Assembly (NCBI RefSeq): GCF_014905175.1
Contig: NC_057791.1
Span: 13,396,177-13,460,176 of the forward strand
From: Aphidius gifuensis
Lineage: Eukaryota > Arthropoda > Insecta > Hymenoptera > Braconidae
Direction: 5' to 3'
Length of the DNA stretch: 64,000 nt
The notes beneath the pieces are model-generated. The model was given only the letters and a program-made list of their open reading frames with translations, searched no databases and had not been told where the DNA came from. Both the position numbers and the translations under genes were made by a program. This document shows positions 15,280 to 27,615 of this stretch, in pieces. Positions within the stretch are counted from its first letter, which is position 1; each line of letters begins with the position of its first letter.

Positions 15280-17630
15280 AGAAAAAATAAAGTGTAAAAT
15301 ATTTTCTTTTTTTATGATGTTTTGATTTTTTAAAACAATGATTATTAAAAGTGTAAAATATTTTCTTTTTTTTTTATGATGTTTTGATTTTTTAAAACAA
15401 TGATTATTAAAAGTGTAATTTATAAAAATACCAGAAATGGTGGAAAAATTGATTGTCAAGTTGTATGTCGCCACTTCTCACAGCCCCTGTGATGAAAAGT
15501 ATATACGTTTAATTTCAAAACCAAAAATTCTGCTTATCGAAATATCAGATATAAGATAAATATTAGATGTAAAATAGCGATTTACGAAAAAAATCCGCAT
15601 AATGTCTGTAGACAATTAAAAAAAGCATAGTCTGCCGTATTTTATCCGGACGTACTCTATACATCTGCTGTATTTTATCCGTACATACGCCGTACTTTAT
15701 CTGTACGTATGCCGTACTTGAATAAAATCTATTAAAAAAATTCGCATAATATCTGTAGACAATAAAAAAGACATAGTCTGCTGTATTTTATCCGGACGTA
15801 CTTTATACATCTGGTGTACTCTAACCGTATGTGCGCCGTACTTCATCCGTACATATGCCGTACTTTATCCGTACGTATGCCGTACTTGAAAAAAATCTAT
15901 TAAAAAAATCCGCACAATATATGTAGACAATAAAAAAGGCATAGTCTGCTGTATTTTATCCGGACGTACTTTATACATCTGGTGTACTCTAATCGTATGT
16001 GCGCCGTACTTCATCCGTACACATGCCGTACTTTATCCGTACGTATGCCGTACTTGAAAAAAATCTATTAAAAAAATCCGCACAATATATGTAGACAATA
16101 AAAAAGGCATAGTCTGCCGTATTTTATCCGGACGTACTCTATACATCTGCTGTATTTTATCCGTACATACGCCGTACTTTATCCGTACGTATGCCGTACT
16201 TGAATAAAATCTATTAAAAAAATCGGCATAATATCTGTAGACAATAAAAAAGACATAGTCTGCTGTATTTTATCCGGACGTACTTTATACATCTGGTGTA
16301 CTCTAATCGTATGTGCGCCGTACTTCATCCGTACATATGCTGTACTTTATCCGTACGTATGCCGTACTTGAAAAATATCTATTAAAAAAATCCGCACAAT
16401 ATATGTAGACAATAAAAAAGGCATAGTCTGCCGTATTTTATCCGGACGTACTCTATACATCTGCTGTATTTTATCCGTACATACGCCGTACTTTATCCGT
16501 ACGTATGCCGTACTTGAATAAAATCTATTAAAAAAATCCGCATAATTTCTGTAGACAATAAAAAAGGCATAGTCTGCAGTATTTTATCCGGACGTACTTC
16601 ATACATCTGGTGTACTCTATCCGTATGTACGCCGTACTTCATCCGTACATATGCCGTAGTTAATCCGTACTTGAACGTATTTTTTATACCGTACTTAGAA
16701 AGTAAGAATTTATAAGCTAAAAAAATTGATTTCCAGAACAATAAATATTTATTTATTTTATTTTCTTGCTTTTCATTTAAAATGGCAATTTCCATAAATA
16801 TTGCCGCATCCGTAAATAATTAAAAAATTCATAGTCTTCCGTATTTTATCCAGACGTACTCTATACATCTGGTGTACTCTATCCGTATGTACGCCGTACT
16901 TCGTCCGTACATATGCCGTACTTAAAAGAAATTTATTTAAAAACCAAAAAAGCTATTTTCCGGAACAGTAGATATTTAATTTTTTTTTTTCGGTGTGTTA
17001 TGCTGCCGTACTTAATCCGTAGGTATGTGGTACTTTATCAGTACGCATAACGTACTTCATCCATACTTAAAAAAAATAAACGTTTAATTTCAAAACCAAG
17101 AATTCTGCTTATCGAAATATCAGATGTAAGATCAATATTAGATGTAAAATAGCGATTTACGAAAAAAATCCGCATAATGTCTGTAGACAATTAAAAAAAG
17201 CATAGTCTGCCGTATTTTATCCAGACGTACTCTATACATCTGCTGTATTTTATCCGTACATACGCCGTACTTTATCCGTACGTATGCCGTACTTGAATAA
17301 AATCTATTAAAAAAATCCGCATAATATCTGTAGACAATAAAAAATATATAGTCTGCCGTATTTTATCCGGACGTACTTTATACATCTGGTGTACTCTAAC
17401 CGTATGTACGCCGTACTTCATCCGTACATATGCCGTACTTTATCCGTACGTATGCCGTACTTGAAAAAAAACTATTAAAAAAATCCGCACAATATCTGTA
17501 GACAATAAAAAAGGCATAGTCTGCCGTATTTTATCCGGACGTACTCTATACATCTGCTGTATTTTATCCGTACATACGCCGTACTTTATCCGTACGTATG
17601 CCGTACTTGAAAAACATCTATCAAAAAAGA

Positions 17631-18011
17631 AGTGGACAAACATTTTCTTGGAAAAGACCAGAGATCAATGCTCAAAGTTTCTCAGAACCATTTCCGAACT
17701 ATGAACCCTTCTTGGCTTATTCAGTCAACAGAAAAAATAATTCGATAATGAGTGCTGATTTAATCACAGAATTTTGTCGTTTTGTGATTAAAAATAATTT
17801 GATGCCACACAGTTAAAAAACATTAAGTAATTTTAAAAAGAAAATGAATCGATTCAAAATTCCATCCAAAATAGGAACTTTTAAGCGCAGAATCGAGCTA
17901 CAAGTGGATGAACTTATTTTGAATAGATCTGTACCTGGATCATTCCTGTCAGAAGAAGAAATTGAAAATTTAAAAAAACGATTACAACTCAGTAAAAAAA
18001 AAACAAATTAA
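17631..18011 (+). pseudogene. Gene fragment in satellite, copy 6
   Basis: As copy 1, with two visible substitutions in the second half (gattcaaaat and caagtggatga). Confidence 0.8.
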
Positions 18012-20362
18012 AGAAAAAAAATAAAGTGTAAAATATTTTCTTTTTTTTTTATGATGTTTTGATTTTTTAAAACAATGATTATTAAAAGTGTAAAATATTT
18101 TCTTTTTTTTTTATGATGTTTTGATTTTTTAAAACAATGATTATTAAAAGTGTAATTTATAAAAATACCAGAAATGGTGGAAAAATTGATTGTCAAGTTG
18201 TATGTCGCCACTTCTCACAGCCCCTGTGATGAAAAGTATATACGTTTAATTTCAAAACCAAAAATTCTGCTTATCGAAATATCAGATATAAGATAAATAT
18301 TAGATGTAAAATAGCGATTTACGAAAAAAATCCGCATAATGTCTGTAGACAATTAAAAAAAGCATAGTCTGCCGTATTTTATCCGGACGTACTCTATACA
18401 TCTGCTGTATTTTATCCGTACATACGCCGTACTTTATCTGTACGTATGCCGTACTTGAATAAAATCTATTAAAAAAATCCGCACAATATATGTAGACAAT
18501 AAAAAAGACATAGTCTGCTGTATTTTATCCGGACGTACTTTATACATCTGGTGTACTCTAACCGTATGTGCGCCGTACTTCATCCGTACATATGTCGTAC
18601 TTTATCCGTACGTATGCCGTACTTGAAAAAAATCTATTAAAAAAATCCGCACAATATATGTAGACAATAAAAAAGGCATAGTCTGCTGTATTTTATCCGG
18701 ACGTACTTTATACATCTGGTGTACTCTAACCGTATGTGCGCCGTACTTCATCCGTACACATGCCGTACTTTATCCGTACGTATGCCGTACTTGAAAAAAA
18801 TCTATTAAAAAAATCCGCACAATATATGTAGACAATAAAAAAGGCATAGTCTGCCGTATTTTATCCGGACGTACTCTATACATCTGCTGTATTTTATCCG
18901 TACATACGCCGTACTTTATCCGTACGTATGCCGTACTTGAATAAAATCTATTAAAAAAATCGGCATAATATCTGTAGACAATAAAAAAGACATAGTCTGC
19001 TGTATTTTATCCGGACGTACTTTATACATCTGGTGTACTCTAACCGTATGTGCGCCGTACTTCATCCGTACATATGCCGTACTTTATCCGTACGTATGCC
19101 GTACTTGAAAAATATCTATTAAAAAAATCCGCACAATATATGTAGACGATAAAAAAGGCATAGTCTGCCGTATTTTATCCGGACGTACTCTATACATCTG
19201 CTGTATTTTATCCGTACATACGCCGTACTTTATCCGTACGTATGCCGTACTTGAATAAAATCTATTAAAAAAATCCGCATAATTTCTGTAGACAATAAAA
19301 AAGGCATAGTCTGCAGTATTTTATCCGGACGTACTTTATACATCTGGTGTACTCTATCCGTATGTACGCCGTACTTCATCCGTACATATGCCGTAGTTAA
19401 TCCGTACTTGAACGTATTTTTACCGTACTTAGAAAGTAAAGAATTTATAAGCTAAAAAAATTGATTTCCAGAACAATAAATATTTATTTATTTTATTTTC
19501 TTGCTTTTCATTTAAAATGGCAATTTCCATAAATATTGCTGCATCCGTAAATAATTAAAAAATTCATAGTCTTCCGTATTTTATCCAGACGTACTCTATA
19601 CATCTGGTGTACTCTATCCGTATGTACGCCGTACTTCGTCCGTACATATGCCGTACTTAAAAGAAATTTATTTAAAAACCAAAAAAGCTATTTTCCGGAA
19701 CAGTAGATATTTAATTTTTTTTTTTCGGTGTGTTATGCTGCCGTACTTAATCCGTAGGTATGTGGTACTTTATCAGTACGCATAACGTACTTTATCCATA
19801 CTTAAAAAAAATAAACGTTTAATTTCAAAACCAAGAATTCTGCTTATCGAAATATCAGATGTAAGATCAATATTAGATGTAAAATAGCGATTTACGAAAA
19901 AAATCCGCATAATGTCTGTAGACAATTAAAAAAAGCATAGTCTGCCGTATTTTATCCAGACGTACTCTATACATCTGCTGTATTTTATCCGTACATACGC
20001 CGTACTTTATCCGTACGTATGCCGTACTTGAATAAAATCTATTAAAAAAATCCGCATAATATCTGTAGACAATAAAAAATATATAGTCTGCCGTATTTTA
20101 TCCGGACGTACTTTATACATCTGGTGTACTCTAACCGTATGTACGCCGTACTTCATCCGTACATATGCCGTACTTTAGTACGTATGCCGTACTTGAAAAA
20201 AAACTATTAAAAAAATCCGCACAATATCTGTAGACAATAAAAAAGGCATAGTCTGCCGTATTTTATCCGGACGTACTCTATACATCTGCTGTATTTTATC
20301 CGTACATACGCCGTACTTTATCCGTACGTATGCCGTACTTGAAAAACATCTATCAAAAAAGA

Positions 20363-20743
20363 AGTGGACAAACATTTTCTTGGAAAAGACCAGAGATCAA
20401 TGCTCAAAGTTTCTCAGAACCATTTCCGAACTATGAACCCTTCTTGGCTTATTCAGTCAACAGAAAAAATAATTCGATAATGAGTGCTGATTTAATCACA
20501 GAATTTTGTCGTTTTGTGATTAAAAATAATTTGATGCCACACAGTTAAAAAACATTTAGTAATTTTAAAAAGAAAATGAATCGATTTAAAATTCCATCCA
20601 AAATAGGAACTTTTAAGCGCAGAATCGAGCTACAAGTGTATGAACTTATTTTGAATAGATCTGTACCTGGATCATTCCTGTCAGAAGAAGAAATTGAAAA
20701 TTTGAAAAAACGATTACAACTCAGTAAAAAAAAAACAAATTAA
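20363..20743 (+). pseudogene. Gene fragment in satellite, copy 7
   Basis: As copy 1, with a few substitutions (acatttagta; atttgaaaaaacg). Confidence 0.8.
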
Positions 20744-23065
20744 AGAAAAAAAATGAAGTGTAAAATATTTTCTTTTTTTTTTATGATGTTTTGATTTTTT
20801 AAAACAATGATTATTAAAAGTGTAAAATATTTTCTTTTTTTTTTATGATGTTTTGATTTTTTAAAACAATGATTATTAAAAGTGTAATTTATAAAAATAC
20901 CAGAAATGGTGGAAAAATTGATTGTCAAGTTGTATGTCGCCACTTCTCACAGCCCCTGTGATGAAAAGTATATACGTTTAATTTCAAAACCAAAAATTCT
21001 GCTTATCGAAATATCAGATATAAGATAAATATTAGATGTAAAATAGCGATTTACGAAAAATCCGCATAATGTCTGTAGACAATTAAAAATAGTCTGCCGT
21101 ATTTTATCCGGACGTACTCTATACATCTGCTGTATTTTATCCGTACATACGCCGTACTTTATACTATGCCGTACTTGAATAAAATCTATTAAAAAATTCG
21201 CATAATATCTGTAGACAATAAAAAGACATAGTCTGCTGTATTTTATCCGGACGTACTTTACATCATGGTGTACTCTAACCGTATGTGCGCCGTACTTCAT
21301 CCGTACATATGCGTACTTTATCCGTACGTATGCCGTACTTGAAAAAAATCTATTAAAAAAATCCGCACAATATATGTAGACAATAAAAAAGGCATAGTCT
21401 GCTGTATTTTATCCGGACGTACTTTATACATCTGGTGTACTCTAACCGTATGTGCGCCGTACTTCATCCGTACACATGCCGTACTTTATCCGTACGTATG
21501 CCGTACTTGAAAAAAATCTATTAAAAAAATCCGCATAATATCTGTAGACAATAAAAAATATATAGTCTGCCGTATTTTATCCGGACGTACTTTATACATC
21601 TGCTGTATTTTATCCGTACATACGCCGTACTTTATCCGTACGTATGCCGTACTTGAATAAAATCTATTAAAAAAATCGGCATAATATCTGTAGACAATAA
21701 AAAAGACATAGTCTGCTGTATTTTATCCGGACGTACTTTCATCTGGTTGTACTCTAATCGTATGTGCGCCGTACTTCATCCGTAAATATGCTCCACTTTA
21801 TCCGTACGTATGCCGTACTTGAAAAATATCTATTAAAAAAATCCGCACAATATATGTAGACAATAAAAAAGGCATAGTCTGCCGTATTTTATCGGACGTA
21901 CTCTATACATCTGCTGTATTTTATCCGTACATACGCCGTACTTTATCCGTACGTATATGCCGTACTTGAATAAAATCTATTAAAAAATCCGCATAATTTC
22001 TGTAGACAATAAAGGCATAGTCTGCAGTATTTTATCCGGACGTACTTTATACATCTGGTGTACCTCTATCCGTATGTACGCCGTACTTTAAATCTATGCC
22101 GTAGTTAATCCGTACTTGAACGTATTTTTTATACCATTACTTAGAAAATAAGAATTTATAAATAAAAAATTGATTTCCAGACAATAAATATTTATTTATT
22201 TTATTTTTCTTGCTTTTCATTTAAATGGCAATTTCATAAATATTGCTGCATCCGTAAATAATTAAAAAAAATTCATAGTCTTCCGTATTTTGGCCCAGAC
22301 GTACTCTATACATCTGGTGTACTCTATCCGTATGTACGCCATTATCTACGATCCGTACATATGCCATTACTTAAAAGAAATTTATTTAAAAACCAAAAAG
22401 CTATTTTCGGAACAGTAGATGTTGGTATTTTCGTTGTGTTATGCTGCCATTACTTAATCCGTAGGTATGTGTACTTTATCAGTACGCATAACGTACTTCA
22501 TCCATACTTAAAAATAAACGTTTAATTTCAAACCAGAATTCTGCTTTTATCGAAGCTATAAGACAAGATCAATATTAGATGTAAAATAATAGCGATTTAC
22601 GAAATCCGCATAATATACCTTAGACATATTAAAAAGCATTATAGTACTGCCGTATTTTATCCAGGCATATCTGCTGTATTTTATCATTACATACGCCGTA
22701 CTTTATCCGTACATATGCCGTACTTGAATAAAATCTATTAAAAATCCCGCATATAATATCTGTAGACAATAAAAAATATACAATAGTCTGCCAGTATTTT
22801 TATCCGGACACTTTATACATCTGGTGTACTCTAACCGTATGTACGCCGTACTTTATCCGTACATATGCCGTACTTCATCCGTACGTATGCCATACTTGAA
22901 AAAAAACTATTAAAAAAATCCGCACAATATCTGTAGACAATAAAAAAGGCATAGTCTGCCGTATTTTATCCGGACGTACTCTATACATCTGCTGTATTTT
23001 ATCCGTACATACGCCGTACTTTATCCGTACGTATGCCGTACTTGAAAAACATCTATCAAAAAAGA

Positions 23066-23446
23066 AGTGGACAAACATTTTCTTGGAAAAGACCAGAGAT
23101 CAATGCTCAAAGTTTCTCAGAACCATTTCCGAACTATGAACCCTTCTTGGCTTATTCAGTCAACAGAAAAAATAATTCGATAATGAGTGCTGATTTAATC
23201 ACAGAATTTTGTCGTTTTGTGATTAAAAATAATTTGATGCCACACAGTTAAAAAACATTAAGTAATTTTAAAAAGAAAATGAATCGATTTAAAATTCCAT
23301 CCAAAATAGGAACTTTTAAGCGCAGAATCGAGCTACAAGTGTATGAACTTATTTTGAATGGATCTGTACCTGGATCATTCCTGTCAGAAGAAGAAATTGA
23401 AAATTTAAAAAAACGATTACAACTCAGTAAAAAAAAAACAAATTAA
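23066..23446 (+). pseudogene. Gene fragment in satellite, copy 8
   Basis: The last copy, in the final complete unit before the array edge, with one visible substitution (gaatggatctg). It is followed by one copy of the ttatgatgttttgatttttt downstream segment; the other units have two. Confidence 0.8.
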
Positions 23447-23617
23447 AGAAAAAAAATAAAGTGTAAAATATTTTCTTTTTTTTTTATGATGTTTTGATTT
23501 TTTAAAACAATGATTATTAAAAGTGTAATTTATAAAAATACCAGAAATGGTGAAAAAATTGATTGTCAAGTTGTATGTCGCCACTTCTCACAGCCCCTGT
23601 GATGAAAAGTATATAAT

Positions 23618-23826
23618 AAAAAAAAAATTTATTTAAGTATGAATAATGTACAGCAGCATACTTAAACTTCAACTGGAAAAAAATCGAATATCTATTGTTC
23701 CCGAAAATAGCTTTCTTGATTATGAAATTGATTTTTTTTAAGAACGGCATACGTACCGATAAAGTACGGCATAAGTACGGATAAAGTACGGCGTATGTAT
23801 GGATAAAGTACAGCAGATGTATAAAG
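23618..23826. repeat. Inverted satellite segment at array edge
   Basis: At 23,618 the polarity of the satellite flips. This stretch reads aagtacggataaagtacgg, the reverse complement of the array words, and matches the reverse complement of about 24,407-24,600. Together they form an imperfect inverted repeat with arms of about 200 bp and a spacer of about 580 bp. At 23,827 the sequence resumes in array orientation with the agaatttataagctaaaaaa segment. Confidence 0.85.
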
Positions 23827-25182
23827 TAAGAATTTATAAGCTAAAAAAATTGCTTTCCAGAACAATAAATATTTATTTATTTTATTTTCTTGCTTTTCAT
23901 TTAAAATGGCAATTTCCATAAATATTGCCGCATCCGTAAATAATTAAAAAATTCATAGTCTTCCGTATTTTATCCAGACGTACTCTATACATCTGGTGTA
24001 CTCTATTCGTATGTACGCCGTACTTCATCCGTACATATGCCGTACTTAAATGAAATTTATTTAAAAACCGAAAAAGCTATTTTCCGGAACAATAGGTATT
24101 TAATTTTTTTTTTTCGGTGTTTATGCTGCCGTATTTTATCCGAACGTACTCAATACATCTTTATCCTTACATACGCCGTACTATAAAGAAATCCAATTTA
24201 AAACCAACAAAGCTATTTTCCGAAACAATAGATATTTCATTTTTTCCTAATGCATTATGCTGCCGTACTTAATCCGTAGGTATGTGGTACTTTATCAGTA
24301 CGCATAACGTACTTCATCCATACTTAAAAAAAAAAATAAACGTTTAATTTCAAAACCAAGAATTCCGCAAATAGTCTGCCGTATTCTATCCGGACATACT
24401 TTATACATCTGCTGTACTTTATCCATACATACGCCGTACTTTATCCGTACTTATGCCGTACTTTATCCGTACGTATGCCGTCCTTAAAAGAAATCAATTT
24501 GATAATCAAGAAAGCTGTTTTCCGGAACAATAGATATTCGATTTTTTTCCAGTTGAAGTTTAAGTATGCTGCTGTACATTATTCATACTTAAAAAAATTA
24601 AATGTTTAATTTTAAAACCAAGAAAACTGCTTAAAGAAATATTAAATACCAAATTTTTTCTGCAATATATTATGCTACCGTACTTCATTTTAACGTATCC
24701 CGTATTTAGAGAAAGATGAATTTGAACACCAAAAAAGAAAACTATTTACTTTGAAAGTAATTTGACATTCAATTATAGGTCAACAGTTGCATCAAATGGT
24801 AAGTAAATTTTTGGTTTTAACACTATTAATATGCTGTACTTCTTCCGTATAAACGCTGTACGTCAAAAAATACATGTTTAATTTCTAAGCCAAGAAAACT
24901 GCTTATCGGAAGATTAGATATCAATTTTCCTTGCAGTGTATTATATTACTATAATTTATCAGTTCGTATACCACACTTTATCCGTACCTTTGCCGTACTT
25001 CGTCCATGCTTTTTTTTGTGTGACAAAAAAAAAAAATCCATAGTAGGATTTGAACTCATGACTCGATAATTTTTTTTTCCTTGTACTTTTCAACATATAA
25101 ATTTTTTTTTTTTCTTTGGTAAAACGTATTTGAAACGCAAAATTCTCGCAAAATATCCGTAGATAAATATAATTTACATATA
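23827..25182. repeat. Array edge; left arm of a long inverted repeat
   Basis: Diverged satellite-related sequence. From 23,930 to 25,182 it is the reverse complement of 62,748-64,000. The pairing sum is 87,930 at both ends and at a middle landmark (cgtc 24,861 with gacg 63,066), so the arms have no net length difference over 1,253 bp; only a few substitutions were seen. Pairing stops at 25,183/62,747. To the left it may continue beyond the right edge of the window. Confidence 0.92.
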
Positions 25183-25560
25183 GAAAGATTTTTCGTCGTA
25201 TAATTCTTTTGTATTAAAGACACGATATCGTCTGTCTTTCTCAAAGAATAAAGCTGTAAAAACGCCCTTTACAATAATGAAATAATATATTTATGCGTTC
25301 AAGGCTCTCCATAATTTTTTTTAGAAAAATGAAGCTTTAAGAATGCCCTCTACAATAAAACAAAAATATATTCAGATGATCTTGACCTCCATTCACGCTC
25401 TTTTATAAAGAATAAAGCTTGAAAATCTCTACAATAAAACAAATATAGTTAGTCTTTCTTTGAAGACTTCTAAAAATTTAGATTTAAGAATAAGGATTTA
25501 AGAACGCCCTCTACAATATAAAAAATTATATTTACGCCTTCCTGGGCCCAGTATACGCCC
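25183..25560. repeat. Degenerate 80-90 bp tandem repeats, left copy
   Basis: Repeated words such as acgccctctacaataaaac followed by an AT tract and a gene-poor filler. The same family occurs in reverse orientation at 61,690-62,510 (tattgtagagggcgttcttg), so the inverted relation of the flanks extends inward in diverged form. Confidence 0.75.
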
Positions 25561-25662
25561 TTTAATTCCTGCCAAAAACGTTCTGCCACAGCCCATTGTT
25601 AAAGTCCTCTGAAAAAAAATATTTACAAGCCTGCCAAATATAAAGCCCTATGTCTTTATTTA

Positions 25663-26202
25663 TTAGTCCTTATTTTTTTCTTTTTTAGTGAGTTCTAATT
25701 TTTTTTTAATAATTGAAATTTCTTCCTCTGACAGATGTGACTCGAATTTAGTTCCATTCAAAATAGGTTCGTAGAGTTGTTTTTGAATTCTCCGACGAAA
25801 CGTTCCTATTTTGGCTGGAACTTTTAAACCCTTCTTTTCTTTTTTAAATAATGACATTGTCTTTAAGCTGTTGAGCATCAAGTTTTTTTTTATCACGAAC
25901 TGACTAAATTTCGTGATTAAATCAGCATCCAATTTTGAATTTTCTTCTTTATTCTTCGAATAAGCTCGGAATGCCTCGCAGTTTTGGAACTGTGTTAACC
26001 AAATTGTGTTCTTAATTGCTGGTCGTATCATATAAAGTTCGTTTTTTTTTTCACAGGACGCGTTAGATCTTTTCAAGTGTTCTGTGATACGTGGTTTTTT
26101 ACCTATTTCAACATAAAAATTTTTAAACTTTAGAAGTTTTTTGGTTTTAAATAAATGACGAGAACCTGAACCGCTGGTTGTACGAAAAATTCGTAGGTAT
26201 GC
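25663..26202 (-). CDS. Unrecognised ORF, relative of the satellite gene fragment
   Basis: Open for 179 codons on the minus strand, from just after two stop codons (26,203-26,208) to the stop at 25,663-25,665. The only in-frame ATG is at 26,031, which would leave about 122 residues. Because the frame stays open upstream, with ordinary-looking protein sequence (FKNFYVEIGKKPRITEHLKR), this is more likely a 3' exon or truncated gene than a complete small protein. The product is basic, lysine-rich and ends in a charged helix-like segment (LSEEEISIIKKKLELTKKE). No family recognised; no signal peptide or membrane segment seen. Its C-terminal two thirds are homologous to the fragment repeated eight times in the satellite. 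It is an older or independent copy without the satellite's nonsense mutation. Whether it is expressed cannot be judged. Confidence 0.45.
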   Translation of the reverse strand, partial: AYLRIFRTTSGSGSRHLFKTKKLLKFKNFYVEIGKKPRITEHLKRSNASCEKKNELYMIRPAIKNTIWLTQFQNCEAFRAYSKNKEENSKLDADLITKFSQFVIKKNLMLNSLKTMSLFKKEKKGLKVPAKIGTFRRRIQKQLYEPILNGTKFESHLSEEEISIIKKKLELTKKEKNKD

Positions 26203-27615
26203 TTATTACATAAATCTTGATTTGTAGTAATTTGAAGTAACCGGGATTTAATTTGTAAGTCAAAAATTGAATATGAAAAAAAAGAGATAAAATTTTTGAG
26301 TCAAATAACTTTTCCATTCAACGATCAAAAATAAAAACTATTATGTCATATAGAAGCAGGAATTTCAATTTTTTTACTACGAATTTCTTTCCGTCTTCCT
26401 GCATCTAGCTGACATAATTGTTTTGATTTGTGTTGATAAACAAAAAAATTATTTAACTTTAAAGTTTTATTTCTTATTTTTTATCTTTATTTTTTCAACT
26501 GCAAATTAAACCCTTTGAACTACTAACCACTTTAAATACAGACTCATCTAATGAGCCTATTTACGATTTTTTTGGACAATCAGCGGTTCTAGGTTCATGA
26601 CGATGAAAGTACCTTAATTTTCAAAAAATAATTATTGATATTGTTATGAATAAATAGCATTTTTACAACCTCAAAACGTCAAAATTTGTCAACTACATTA
26701 CTTGTTCTATTTATATTTATCTCATTACATGAATATTATTGCTCAAAGTAAGTTAAATAATAATTTATCTTAAACAATTTACCCATAAAGCCCAAATTTA
26801 CGTCTGGTATCATTAATATTCTGTATTTATTATCTCTGGCTTTACTATCGCACAGGCGACAAAACTATTTTGCCAATTCCGCCAGGGTGGTCAAATAAAA
26901 AACCGAAAATTAGGGTAGAAATACTGTTAGTTTTATTATTTTATTGAGTTAATTACACTCAACTTTGAATTTGATGAATAAATAAATAAAAAGAAAGAAT
27001 TATTATCAATTAGAAATAAAAGAAACAATCGTTTTTCATTATTGAGTAATCAACAATGTCAAAAAAAAATACTTCATAAATAATAAAATTAAAAATAATC
27101 TTAATTCTACTCACAATTAACCATTGGTTTTATAATTAATGAACATCAATGTTGAGCTCAACGATTTTTCAATATAATTCTGCTTGAATATTATCGATAC
27201 AATTTGATTAATCCAAAATATAAATGTCAACCAGTACCTATCAATCAATCATTAATGTTAGATAAAATATTTAACTATCCTAATTGGAGTTAGGTTACTT
27301 TCAGAGAACTAACGGTCAACCTATCAATCACACGTTCATTCGTTTCATACCCCCCTCTAGGTATGGTATAGTATGGTAAAAAAAAACTTGACTGAACTTG
27401 ACAATAATTGAAATGAAGTTAACACCACGTCGATTGGAAATTGAACGAGATTTTAGTCAAAATATTCACAAATGTTAGTAGAGCGAATCCAGCAGGAGAA
27501 TGCCGCGACAGTTTTAGATTAATTATATTTTATTCATCGTTTACATGAAAACTTTCGCGACACTAGTAGTGGAAATGGAGCACAAAAATATTTATTTATT
27601 ATTTTATTTTACAAG
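26203..27615. other. Intergenic, no gene seen
   Basis: AT-rich sequence without a supported gene. An imperfect inverted repeat lies at about 26,340-26,418 (ttatgtcatatagaagcagg against cctgcatctagctgacataa). The sequence from 27,411 onward begins with an ATG but meets a stop after about 21 codons and does not resemble the upstream part of Rrp8. Confidence 0.6.

Larger units (their letters stand above)
1..23617. repeat. Higher-order satellite array, unit about 2.7 kb
   Basis: Tandem satellite entering from the left edge of the window. Two related monomers alternate at about 168 and 145 bp: the word gtacgtatgccgtactt starts at 73, 241, 386, 554 and 700. Monomers combine into higher-order units: the landmark atggcaatttccat recurs at 983, 3643, 6382, 9103, 11350, 14055, 16782, 19517, in damaged form near 22224, and beyond the array proper at 23906. 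The spacings are 2660, 2739, 2721, 2247, 2705, 2727, 2735, 2707 and 1682 bp. Each monomer is packed with ccgtac/gtacgg words, so the array is much richer in CpG than its surroundings. Eight units contain a piece of a coding sequence (listed separately); the unit between 983 and 3643 has none. The many reading frames of 60-117 codons here are repetitive peptides of the satellite, not genes. Confidence 0.95.

Noticed and set aside
1..23617. CRISPR-like array
   Set aside because: The repeats are contiguous satellite monomers without unique spacers, in a eukaryotic context.
1..23617. Telomeric repeat
   Set aside because: No TTAGG or similar short telomeric units; monomers are 145-168 bp.
694..23919. 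Many minus-strand reading frames of 60-117 codons with repeated peptide words such as MYKVRPDK and KYGVCTDK
   Set aside because: They follow the satellite unit by unit, share its periodicity and have no independent protein character.
25020..25075. tRNA gene or SINE head (gagttcaaatcctactatgg on the minus strand; also at about 62,870-62,896)
   Set aside because: Resembles a tRNA T-arm/B box, but the stem does not pair and no A box or cloverleaf is found. At most a decayed tRNA-derived relic.
27411..27475. ATG-initiated start of the Rrp8 gene
   Set aside because: Stop after about 21 codons and no resemblance to the Rrp8 N-terminal region; the recognisable exon begins after an acceptor at 27,616.
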